This document shows, piece by piece, positions 49,271 to 56,247 of a DNA stretch of 64,000 nucleotides. This stretch comes from Pirellula sp. (GTDB lineage: Bacteria > Planctomycetota > Planctomycetia > Pirellulales > PNKZ01): contig PNKZ01000005.1 of NCBI GenBank assembly GCA_013822735.1, positions 1 to 64,000 on the forward strand, in the 5' to 3' direction. The position numbers were made by a program, and so were the translations under genes. The notes beneath the pieces are model-generated. The model worked only from the letters and a program-made list of their open reading frames with translations, searched no databases and had not been told where the DNA came from. Position 1 is the first letter of the stretch. Each line of letters starts with the position of its first letter.

Positions 49271-49461
49271 AGACGATTGAAATCGTCGTTGCTCCAGACG
49301 GCTCTACGCGGGTCGAGACGCGCGGCTTCACAGGCGCAACGTGCCGGGAAGCTAGTCGCTTCTTGGAGCAGGCCCTGGGGCGGACGTCCGCGGAACACAC
49401 GACCGCCGAATTCCATCAAGTGCTCGCATCGCAAGCGGTCGACCAACACTATACGACGTAA
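49267..49461 (+). CDS. DUF2997 small protein
   Basis: A 64-residue protein matching the DUF2997 pattern: KTIEIVVAPDGSTRVETRGF, then GATCREASRFLEQALGRTS. It overlaps the DUF1257 gene by four bases, so the pair is translationally coupled. Length is typical. Function unknown; the fixed pairing with DUF1257 suggests a shared complex. Confidence 0.85.
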   Translation: MKTIEIVVAPDGSTRVETRGFTGATCREASRFLEQALGRTSAEHTTAEFHQVLASQAVDQHYTT

Positions 49462-49467
49462 TCCGAC

Positions 49468-49692
49468 ATCAGGACACAAAATCATCCCTCCCCTGCTCTC
49501 GTACTCAACGTCCACGGCGGACTCGTGCCAGGAGTGTTCGCCTCGTCACCCGACATCCAAGTCACGCTCGTCGACTGGGACGTCGATCCGGCCGCTAACG
49601 ATCATCCGGAAGTCGTGACAATCACTGACGCGCTCGGACGGGTTCGGCAAACCCACGTCGTTCGACTAGCCGTACAAGGCTCGACGACCTAA
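49468..49692 (+). CDS. Small conserved-looking protein with unclear start
   Basis: A frame of up to 74 codons ending at TAA 49690. Its protein (NHPSPALVLNVHGGLVPGVF, then VTLVDWDVDPAANDHPEVV) looks genuine, with a strand-rich start and Trp-Asp motif also common in small planctomycete proteins beside DUF2997. No ATG, GTG or TTG starts the full conserved part; the first standard codon is GTG 49525, which would drop 19 residues. It may use ATC 49468 or have lost its start. It lies in the cargo cluster between DUF2997 and the AAA ATPase. Confidence 0.5.
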   Translation: MRTQNHPSPALVLNVHGGLVPGVFASSPDIQVTLVDWDVDPAANDHPEVVTITDALGRVRQTHVVRLAVQGSTT

Positions 49693-49778
49693 CCGGGACG
49701 GCGGTCGAGACGGCGGACTTCGTCACGAGCTGATCGTTGGCACTGCAACATTTTCAGTTACTCAAGGAGTTTCACCCC

Positions 49779-51275
49779 ATGACGCTCGCCGAGCGATTAC
49801 ATGAATTGATTGCCGCCTGCTTTACGGGACTCTGGATCCAGTCGCACGAACATGAGGATGCGCTGACCGAAATTGCCCGGCTCTGTCATGAACAGAATTG
49901 GCGATTCGCCACGTGGGATGTCGCCCGAGGACTGTCGGTCGTCGGCGCCGGCGAGACCGCCACGTCCGCCGTCGGTTCCGATCCCTTAGCGGCGCTTAAG
50001 GCGTTGCCTGCGCTCGCGGAGACCGACGGTACCGCCGTGCTGGTCCTAACAAACTTCCACCGGTTCCTGCAGAGTGCCGAGATCGTTCAGACGCTCGTGC
50101 GACAACTCACGGCCGGCAAGCAATCCCGCACGTTCGTGGTCGTGCTCTCGCCGATCATCCAAATCCCGCTCGAACTCGAAAAGCTGTTCCTGGTCGTCGA
50201 GCACGAGCTGCCTACTCGCGAACAGTTGCTGGAGTTGGCGCACGGCATCGCTACCGACACGGAAGAACTGCCCGCCGGCGCACAGCTGGAAGCGGTTCTC
50301 GACGCGGCCGCAGGCTTAACGCGCTACGAAGCGGAAGCGGCCTACAGCCTGTCGCTCGTCCGCCGCGGCCGATTGACGCCGGAAACCCTCTGGGAAATCA
50401 AAGCGGGACTCCTCAAGAAAAGCGGACTGCTGCAATTGCACCGCGGGACGGAAACCTTCGACCGACTCGGCGGCTTGGACGGTGTGAAAGCTTTCTGTCG
50501 CCGCGCGCTCCGTGCCGGCATGCGGCGAGCCGACGTCCGGCCGCGCGGCATTCTCCTCTTGGGCGTTCCCGGCACGGGGAAGAGCGCGCTGGCCAAAGCA
50601 CTCGGCAACGAAACCGGTCGACCGACGCTCACACTCGACGTCGGCAGTTTGATGGGGGGCATCGTCGGCGACACGGAGCGCAATATACGCCAGGCCCTGC
50701 GCATCGCCGATGCGATGGCCCCATCGATCTTATTTCTCGATGAAGTCGAGAAAGGACTATCAGGCGTCGCGAGTTCCGGTCAAACCGACGGCGGCGTCTC
50801 GGCCCGGCTCTTCGGAACGTTCTTGACGTGGCTCAACGATCACTCGTCCGACGTCTTCGTCATCGCCACCTGCAACGACATCACAAAGCTGCCGCCCGAG
50901 TTCGCGCGGGCCGAGCGGTTCGACGGTTGCTTCTTTCTGGATCTCCCCGACGAAACCGAACGCCGTGCGATCTGGAATCTCTATCAGGCTCACTTCGAGC
51001 TCGATGTTTCCCAGCGATTGCCAGGCGATGCCGGCTGGACCGGCGCCGAGATAAGGGCCTGTTGCCGCCTCGCGGCGCTTTTGGATCTGCCGCTGATGGC
51101 GGCGGCCGAGAACATCGTCCCCGTCGCGCGCACAGCCGCCGAATCAGTCGAGCGCTTACGCACTTGGGCGAGCGGCCGTTGTCTGGATGCCTCCCGCGCT
51201 GGGATCTATCGCGGCCCCGCAATCGCACCGGTGAAGTCGGCCCGCCGGGTTCGCCGCGATCCTTCTCAAAACTAA
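49779..51275 (+). CDS. AAA+ ATPase (Ycf46-like)
   Basis: A 498-residue protein from ATG 49779 with AAGGAG ten bases upstream. The first 230 residues are an AAA-lid/receiver-like region (VLVLTNFHRFLQSAEIVQTL, TFVVVLSPIIQIPLELEKLF), then the ATPase domain: Walker A LLGVPGTGKSALAKALG (262-269), Walker B ILFLDEVEKGLSG (318-325), and the sensor IATCNDITKLPPEFARAERF with arginine fingers. This is the Ycf46-type architecture. In the cargo it probably remodels or unfolds a protein, perhaps one marked by the ubiquitin-like modifier; that is inference. Confidence 0.88.
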   Translation: MTLAERLHELIAACFTGLWIQSHEHEDALTEIARLCHEQNWRFATWDVARGLSVVGAGETATSAVGSDPLAALKALPALAETDGTAVLVLTNFHRFLQSAEIVQTLVRQLTAGKQSRTFVVVLSPIIQIPLELEKLFLVVEHELPTREQLLELAHGIATDTEELPAGAQLEAVLDAAAGLTRYEAEAAYSLSLVRRGRLTPETLWEIKAGLLKKSGLLQLHRGTETFDRLGGLDGVKAFCRRALRAGMRRADVRPRGILLLGVPGTGKSALAKALGNETGRPTLTLDVGSLMGGIVGDTERNIRQALRIADAMAPSILFLDEVEKGLSGVASSGQTDGGVSARLFGTFLTWLNDHSSDVFVIATCNDITKLPPEFARAERFDGCFFLDLPDETERRAIWNLYQAHFELDVSQRLPGDAGWTGAEIRACCRLAALLDLPLMAAAENIVPVARTAAESVERLRTWASGRCLDASRAGIYRGPAIAPVKSARRVRRDPSQN

Positions 51276-51290
51276 GGAGAGACGCGTTCG

Positions 51291-51509
51291 ATGCGAACCG
51301 TAAGCGATCTATCTCACGCCGAACTGGCGTGCATCGTCGCCGCCGTGCAGCAAGCCCTCTACCTCGATTTCGACTCCACGCAGACCAAGGTTTGGAACCC
51401 GCTCAAGGAATGGGACGGGGCGGAGGTCTGCGACCAACTAGCCGCCGAATTGGACCGGTTCGACCTCGTTCCCCAGTCCGCGATTCTCGTCTCATCCGTT
51501 GCGCCCTAG
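51291..51509 (+). CDS. Small conserved-looking protein
   Basis: A 72-residue protein with TAAGGAG upstream. Mostly helical (SDLSHAELACIVAAVQQALY, DGAEVCDQLAAELDRFDLVP). It lies 15 bases after the AAA ATPase gene on the same transcript. Function unknown. Confidence 0.65.
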   Translation: MRTVSDLSHAELACIVAAVQQALYLDFDSTQTKVWNPLKEWDGAEVCDQLAAELDRFDLVPQSAILVSSVAP

Positions 51510-51537
51510 TAATACTGTCTCCCGGAGATGATTTCTT

Positions 51538-52500
51538 ATGACTTTGACCCTCGAAAGACCTCCCCCGAGAAGGAGGGCTGATCCTGTCGATCGGCTCCGG
51601 ACAACCATGGCCGCCGTCCGCGTCAGTTTCGTGTGGCTTGGCTGCCGCAAGTCGCTCTCCGCCGAACAGAAAGCGGAAGCGGCCGACGCCTTTGAGGCGA
51701 GCGGCCGGTTTCTGACCGCGGGCAAAAAGCTCCTCGATACCAAGCATCCGGCATTTCGCGCCGTGACCAACGTCCGTGGCCGGATCTTGAACCTATGGCG
51801 CGGGATGACGCTCCCCTTTCCCGAGCCGGGGATCCGCTTGATCCGCCAAGATCAGATCGACGTCTTTCAGGTTGAGATGACCGAGCGTCGTCGCGAACTC
51901 GCAACGACCGTCGCCCTGCTCGATGAAAACTTTGAAGAGTTGAAGAACGCGGCTCGCGAGCGGCTCGGGCGACTCTTCAATTCAAATGACTATCCGGCAT
52001 CGCTCCATGGTCTGTTTGCCGTGGAGTGGGATTTTCCGTCGGTCGAACCGCCGAGCTACTTAGCGGAACTCAATCCCGCGCTCTACGAAGAAGAATGTCG
52101 CCGCGTGGCCGCGCGCTTCGACGAGGCTTTGGCGCTAGCCGAAGAAGCGTTTTCGATGGAGCTCGCCGGACTCGTCACCCATCTGACCGATCGCCTGAGC
52201 GGTACGGCCGACGGGAAGCCCAAGGTCTTTCGCGATTCGATCGTGACGAATCTGGTCGAGTTCTTCGATCGCTTCCGGCGGCTGAACGTTCGTTCCAACG
52301 ACGGACTCGACGCGCTTGTCAGCCAAGCCCGGCAGATCGTCCAAGGGCTCGAACCGCAGTCACTCCGCGAAAACCGGATCCTCCGCGACACCGTCGCCTC
52401 GGAATTGGGGGACCTTCGGCAGTCGCTCGATCAATTCCTGGTAGAGCGCCCGCGGCGCAATATTCTGCGCCGGCCGCAACCGGCCGAGGTAAGCCCCTGA
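51538..52500 (+). CDS. DUF3150-like protein
   Basis: A 320-residue helical protein. The core (RLIRQDQIDVFQVEMTERRR, then LGRLFNSNDYPASLHGLFAV and CRRVAARFDEALALAEEAF) has the layout of DUF3150 proteins, which occur in phage- or plasmid-like clusters. I assign it by pattern, so it is tentative. The stop overlaps the next gene (TGATG). Role unknown. Confidence 0.55.
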   Translation: MTLTLERPPPRRRADPVDRLRTTMAAVRVSFVWLGCRKSLSAEQKAEAADAFEASGRFLTAGKKLLDTKHPAFRAVTNVRGRILNLWRGMTLPFPEPGIRLIRQDQIDVFQVEMTERRRELATTVALLDENFEELKNAARERLGRLFNSNDYPASLHGLFAVEWDFPSVEPPSYLAELNPALYEEECRRVAARFDEALALAEEAFSMELAGLVTHLTDRLSGTADGKPKVFRDSIVTNLVEFFDRFRRLNVRSNDGLDALVSQARQIVQGLEPQSLRENRILRDTVASELGDLRQSLDQFLVERPRRNILRRPQPAEVSP

Positions 52501-52751
52501 TGGAACTTGTCGTCACGCCCGGCGGCCATATCCGCTGTCTTTATGACGAGTCGCTTCCGCTCCAAGCCCTGGGCCGCCTGGATATTCGCCGCGGGTCCTA
52601 TGTCGAGCCCGATGCATCTGGCCTGTGGACGGCCGATCTGGCACCGGTCGGCGGGCCCATTTTAGGGCCGTTTGAACATCGATGTTCGGCTCTGGCGGCC
52701 GAAATCGCTTGGCTGCGCGCGCATTGGCTGGTCCCCCCGGCGGCCGACTGA
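52500..52751 (+). CDS. Small conserved-looking protein
   Basis: An 83-residue protein starting at ATG 52500, overlapping the previous stop. Its pattern (LGRLDIRRGSYVEPDASGLW, TADLAPVGGPILGPFEHR, then LAAEIAWLRAHWL) recurs in small planctomycete proteins and looks like a compact beta-beta-alpha fold. Function unknown. A terminator hairpin follows within 40 bases. Confidence 0.7.
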   Translation: MELVVTPGGHIRCLYDESLPLQALGRLDIRRGSYVEPDASGLWTADLAPVGGPILGPFEHRCSALAAEIAWLRAHWLVPPAAD

Positions 52752-52787
52752 CGCTCTGCCCCCCAGTTTCTTCGTTGGTTTACCCGG

Positions 52788-52816
52788 CCCTCGGATCGTT
52801 TCCGAGGGCTTTTTTA
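52788..52816 (+). terminator. Rho-independent terminator within the cargo cluster
   Basis: A 7-bp stem CCCTCGG/CCGAGGG with a 7-nt loop (ATCGTTT) is followed by CTTTTTTATT. It separates the AAA/DUF part of the cargo from the ubiquitin-like part, so the two may be separate transcripts or the second may depend on read-through and a promoter near 52820. Confidence 0.85.
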
Positions 52817-52847
52817 TTGCTTGTTTTTCTCACAGAAAGGTCCGGCT

Positions 52848-53063
52848 ATGACCCAGTCCGAGCTCGATCGCGCCGTGGCTCGCGCCACCGGCGACTCCGT
52901 CGCCACCGTCCGGCATCTCGGCTTTCAGTTGGAAGACGTGTTTCCCGACGACTTCGACGATCTCGACATCGACGAAGAAGCCCTTGAAGAAGGACCTCTG
53001 GTCTTCGATTGGGACGACTACGCGGCCGTTCCTCTGGAACAGTACCTCGCCGCCGCGGCGTAA
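52848..53063 (+). CDS. Small acidic protein
   Basis: A 71-residue protein with GAAAGG before ATG 52848. Strongly acidic (FPDDFDDLDIDEEALEEG), with an N-terminal helix of ATGDSVATVRHLGF type. It leads the ubiquitin-like half of the cargo. Possibly a substrate or an inhibitor; function unknown. A basic frame follows at about 53070-53202 with no firm start. Confidence 0.65.
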   Translation: MTQSELDRAVARATGDSVATVRHLGFQLEDVFPDDFDDLDIDEEALEEGPLVFDWDDYAAVPLEQYLAAAA

Positions 53064-53214
53064 CTCTCCGTTGCCTCAATCCTCCCGGCGACCGCTGGTG
53101 CGGCGCATCCGGTTCCATCGCCGCGGCCGCAGACGACGCCGCCTGCGCGCCGCGGCACGGAATCACTCAGTGCTCGATCGTACTTCTTTCTCATCAACCT
53201 AAGGAATCTCGTTC

Positions 53215-53439
53215 ATGCGCGTTTTGCTGATCAACAATGACGGCGGCGGATTTTGCGATCACGTCGAAGTCGATGCCGGTATGACCGTGACCCAACTCTT
53301 CGAGCGGCATATCAAGAGCGGCAAGCCGACTGACTATTTGATCCGGGTCAACCGATTGCCGGTCCCGTCGGAACAAGTCCTGCAAGAAGGAGACAGAGTC
53401 TCGATCACTCCCACGAAAATCGAAGGGGCGCGCTCCTAA
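53215..53439 (+). CDS. Ubiquitin-like modifier (ThiS/MoaD-type beta-grasp)
   Basis: A 74-residue beta-grasp protein, the modifier of the pathway. The order ([50 protein letters not shown]) matches ThiS/MoaD/ubiquitin-like folds: strand-hairpin-helix-strand. The C-terminus is TKIEGARS, not the diglycine of ThiS, MoaD or ubiquitin. A Gly-Ala pair lies three to four residues from the end, so the tail must be trimmed or activated differently, or the protein is not conjugated. The neighbours E2, JAMM and E1 make a modifier role likely. AAGGAA lies nine bases before the ATG. Confidence 0.82.
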   Translation: MRVLLINNDGGGFCDHVEVDAGMTVTQLFERHIKSGKPTDYLIRVNRLPVPSEQVLQEGDRVSITPTKIEGARS

Positions 53440-53533
53440 ACGAAACTCGGCCCGTTGCGCTCGAGACGATCGGCTGGCGCCGAAAGAGTCTCGGGCGCAG
53501 CGCCGTATTCATTGAGCACGGAAAGCAACGATC

Positions 53534-54601
53534 ATGATTCATCCCCCTGCATCCGCTATCGACCGAAGACGCCGGTTCATTCGAACGGCCGCTTCGATCT
53601 TGAAGACGCTCGCAAGCGAACGTCGTGTCTCAACCGTCGTTCAACTTCCGTTGGAGTCTTGGACGCTCTGCACGGACCTAACAAGAATGTTGAACGACGT
53701 GCAAGTCCGTGGTTGGAACTCGGCCGCCGCTCATGTTCGGCAACATCTGACACGAACTCTTGAAACATTCATGAACGCGCTGCGGGCTACGGTAAGAGAT
53801 CATCATCGATCGAACATCGACGAGGCACCGCCGTCCTTGCGCTTTGTAATGGACGATCTCACGGCGCTCGAAACGGAGTTCAACGAGGTGGAGGTCGATC
53901 TCCGGAAGAAGCAACTCTCGGTCACCACCGACTCCATCGAGCTGGAAGGCGTGTCGCTCGGACAATTTGTAATCCGCCTCAATTGGTCCCATCTAGGAGA
54001 GAATCGACCCTACGAAGTGGAGGCCGTCGAGCCGAACCCGGCCGCCGGCGATTCGAGCGTCACGCATCCGCACGTTCACGGCAACGCACTTTGCGAAGGG
54101 GACGGGAAGTTCGCGATTCGCTCGGCGCTCGAAGCGGGCCGTCTGCTGGATTTCTTCCTCCTCGTCCGGCAAATCTTGGAGACTTACAACCCGTCAAGCG
54201 CCTACGTCCGGATCAAAGACTGGGAAGGGGTCAGTTGCGTCGATTGCGGCTGCACGACCGATCGGGACGAATCGAGCTCTTGCGAGCGATGTGAATCCGA
54301 TCTTTGCAGCGACTGTGTTTCGAATTGCTCGGACTGCGGACGGAGTAGTTGCAGCGAATGCCGGAGCGTCTGTCACGGCTGCGACGCTGATTACTGTCGG
54401 CGGTGCCTCAACGACTGCGATGCGTGCGGCGATGCTTTCTGTGGCGAATGTCTAACCGACGGCCAGTGCGACAACTGCCGTGAAACCCTGGAGGAACCCG
54501 ATGAGACCTTGGAACCGGAGGTTGCTAAGGCGGCGGCGCCTGTCACGACCGACGCTGAAGTTCACGCCGACGGCGTGGGGGAAGTTGGTCTACCTGCGTG
54601 A
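53534..54601 (+). CDS. E2-like conjugating domain fused to Cys-rich treble-clef/RING-like tail
   Basis: A 355-residue fusion. Residues about 100-232 have the E2/RWD-type plan: strand pairs ([20 protein letters not shown]), then [16 protein letters not shown] with candidate catalytic Cys187, and helices ([18 protein letters not shown]) leading to VRIKDWEG. Residues 235-315 hold 21 Cys in CxxC-like steps ([27 protein letters not shown]), typical of tandem binuclear zinc treble clefs as in RING fingers. An E2 joined to an E3-like zinc domain on one chain would be a compact ligase. The N-terminal 90 residues are helical. The gene's end overlaps the JAB gene by 101 bases. The E2 assignment is by pattern. 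Confidence 0.75.
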   Translation: MIHPPASAIDRRRRFIRTAASILKTLASERRVSTVVQLPLESWTLCTDLTRMLNDVQVRGWNSAAAHVRQHLTRTLETFMNALRATVRDHHRSNIDEAPPSLRFVMDDLTALETEFNEVEVDLRKKQLSVTTDSIELEGVSLGQFVIRLNWSHLGENRPYEVEAVEPNPAAGDSSVTHPHVHGNALCEGDGKFAIRSALEAGRLLDFFLLVRQILETYNPSSAYVRIKDWEGVSCVDCGCTTDRDESSSCERCESDLCSDCVSNCSDCGRSSCSECRSVCHGCDADYCRRCLNDCDACGDAFCGECLTDGQCDNCRETLEEPDETLEPEVAKAAAPVTTDAEVHADGVGEVGLPA

Positions 54602-55181
54602 TCGGGGCCCGACTGAGATCGGTGGTTTCGGGATTTCGGATCTGGAAGAGCCGCTCCTGATCACCGATGTCGTGCTCATTCCGCAGCAATGCACGTCCGT
54701 CACCGTGAAGTTCGACGATGCCGGCGTCGCCGACTATTTCGACGCCCAAGTCGATCTCGGTCGGCGTCCCGAGGAGTTCGCGCGGCTCTGGATACATACG
54801 CATCCGGGAACCTCACCCGAGCCGAGCGGCACCGATGAAACGACGTTCGCGCGCGTCTTCGGCAGTTCGGACTGGGCCGTGATGTTCATTCTGGCTCGCG
54901 GTGGGGCGACTTATGCGCAACTCCGGTTTCGGGCCGGGCCCGGTGGGCAGGTACGCATTCCCGTCGAGGTTGATTTCGGCCATGAGTTTGCGGCCTCGGA
55001 CCAAGCAACCTGGAACCACGAGTATCAAGAGAACGTTCGGATGCCGCTGCCGGAGTTACCGTTCGGAACCACGGACCCGCTAGTCGAATCACGGTTCGAT
55101 CGGCGGCTGTGGGACGAGTTCAACGAGCGAGAGATGATGGAACTGGATGATCCGTTTTTACTTCGGGAGGAAATCAGATGA
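54501..55181 (+). CDS. JAMM/JAB metalloprotease (deubiquitinase-like)
   Basis: A 226-residue JAB-domain protein, likely the modifier-trimming or isopeptidase enzyme. The zinc motif is intact: Glu in TEIGGFGI and [18 protein letters not shown] (His-x-His-Pro, Ser, Asp). ATG 54501 has GGAGG six bases upstream. The N-terminus is basic ([12 protein letters not shown]). The C-terminal region ([20 protein letters not shown]) may bind partners. It overlaps the E2 gene's end, and its stop overlaps the E1 start (ATGA), so the three are tightly coupled. Confidence 0.88.
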   Translation: MRPWNRRLLRRRRLSRPTLKFTPTAWGKLVYLRDRGPTEIGGFGISDLEEPLLITDVVLIPQQCTSVTVKFDDAGVADYFDAQVDLGRRPEEFARLWIHTHPGTSPEPSGTDETTFARVFGSSDWAVMFILARGGATYAQLRFRAGPGGQVRIPVEVDFGHEFAASDQATWNHEYQENVRMPLPELPFGTTDPLVESRFDRRLWDEFNEREMMELDDPFLLREEIR

Positions 55182-55831
55182 TGGCGACGGATCGGTTTTC
55201 GCGACAAGCAGAACTCGTGCCGCAAGAGCGATTGCAAACGATCGGCGTGACCATCCTCGGCGCCGGCGCGATCGGGCGACAGGTCGCCTTACAGGCGGCG
55301 GCTCTCGGAGTACGCCGCTTACAAATCGTAGATTTTGATACGGTTGAACTGACGAACGTCACGACCCAAGGCTACCGCCATGCAGAAATCGGTCTGACGA
55401 AGGTCGAGGCCACACGGCGGGCCGCGTTGGAGATTGATAAGACGATTCAGGTCGATGCGGTGATCGATCGGTTTCGGCCGAAGATGCGCGTCGGCGAGGC
55501 CGTTTTCACGTGCGTCGATTCGATCGGTGCCCGCGAAGCGATCTGGCGGGCCGTCGGAGGCCTCAGTCGCTTCTGGTGCGACGGACGGATGCTCGGGGAA
55601 TCGCTACGGATATTGAGTGCGGCCGATGCATCAAGCCGGGCTCACTACGCAACGACGTTGTTCCCCCAAGCGGAAGCGCAGGCAGGTCGCTGTACCGCAC
55701 ATGGGACGATCTACGCTTCGGCCGTCGCCGCCGGATTGATGCTCCATCAGTTCTGTCGTTGGCTGCGCGGGCAGGCGGTTGATGCCGATTTATCGCTTAG
55801 TCTCACGGCTTCCGAGTTGACCGTCGCTTAG
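55178..55831 (+). CDS. E1-like (ThiF-family) activating enzyme
   Basis: A 217-residue ThiF/MoeB/E1-type adenylating protein. The nucleotide loop is [11 protein letters not shown], with the acidic strand [16 protein letters not shown] and the [12 protein letters not shown] segment. Two Cys near the usual thioester zone (FWCDGRM and AGRCTAHG) are candidate catalytic residues. It lacks the long extra domains of eukaryotic E1. GGGAGG precedes ATG 55178. It would activate the modifier at 53215. The operon order modifier-E2-JAMM-E1 is that of predicted bacterial ubiquitin-like systems. Confidence 0.88.
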   Translation: MMATDRFSRQAELVPQERLQTIGVTILGAGAIGRQVALQAAALGVRRLQIVDFDTVELTNVTTQGYRHAEIGLTKVEATRRAALEIDKTIQVDAVIDRFRPKMRVGEAVFTCVDSIGAREAIWRAVGGLSRFWCDGRMLGESLRILSAADASSRAHYATTLFPQAEAQAGRCTAHGTIYASAVAAGLMLHQFCRWLRGQAVDADLSLSLTASELTVA

Positions 55832-55864
55832 GTGGTCGTTGAGTGTGGAAAAGAAGGAGGGCGT

Positions 55865-55990
55865 TTGGGAGAGATTCTTAGCTGGATCATCGTGATCGGA
55901 GCGGCGTGGTGGTTTTTCAAAATCGGCAAACGGACCGGAAGCCGCCAAGGCTTCGGTGCGGGCCGACGTCGTTCTCGACGATTTCGCTAA
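55865..55990 (+). CDS. Very small membrane protein closing the cargo operon
   Basis: A 41-residue protein from a TTG (55865) with AAGGAGG four bases upstream. One membrane helix (ILSWIIVIGAAWWFFKIG) and a strongly basic tail (RRRSRRFR). It is 33 bases after the E1 stop and before a strong terminator, so it belongs to the same transcript. Could tether the complex to the membrane; function unknown. Confidence 0.55.
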   Translation: MGEILSWIIVIGAAWWFFKIGKRTGSRQGFGAGRRRSRRFR

Positions 55991-56023
55991 ACAGCACATG
56001 CATCGAGCATCATCCGCTACATG

Positions 56024-56064
56024 CTGAGGGCCGCCCGGGAGGGCGGCCCTCAGTCGCTTTTTCT
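56024..56064 (+). terminator. Strong Rho-independent terminator ending the cargo operon
   Basis: A perfect 13-bp stem (CTGAGGGCCGCCC/GGGCGGCCCTCAG) with a GGGA loop, then a T-rich run (TCGCTTTTTCTTA). It ends the ubiquitin-like cluster. The STAND gene converges from the other side. Confidence 0.92.
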
Positions 56065-56247
56065 TAGCCGTTACCCACCGCCAAGCGGCGGCAGATTGCC
56101 CCGCTTCGACGACCGAAAGTGGTGACACCCTCAATGAGTGCCCGATGATCCAGAGTTGGTGACGACGTCCATGCATGACTGCTTCGAACACCGAAACGGA
56201 CATGCGCCGGGGTTGCGGAAGAGAGATATGTATCCGTGGAGCTTTGC

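Noticed and set aside
53070-53202. Basic mini-protein between the acidic protein and the modifier
   Set aside because: Only a TTG start without a ribosome site and low-complexity Arg-rich sequence; not supported.
53215-53439. UBact/Pup-like modifier
   Set aside because: The protein has a beta-grasp pattern, not the short disordered Pup-type sequence, and E1/E2 neighbours fit the ubiquitin class.
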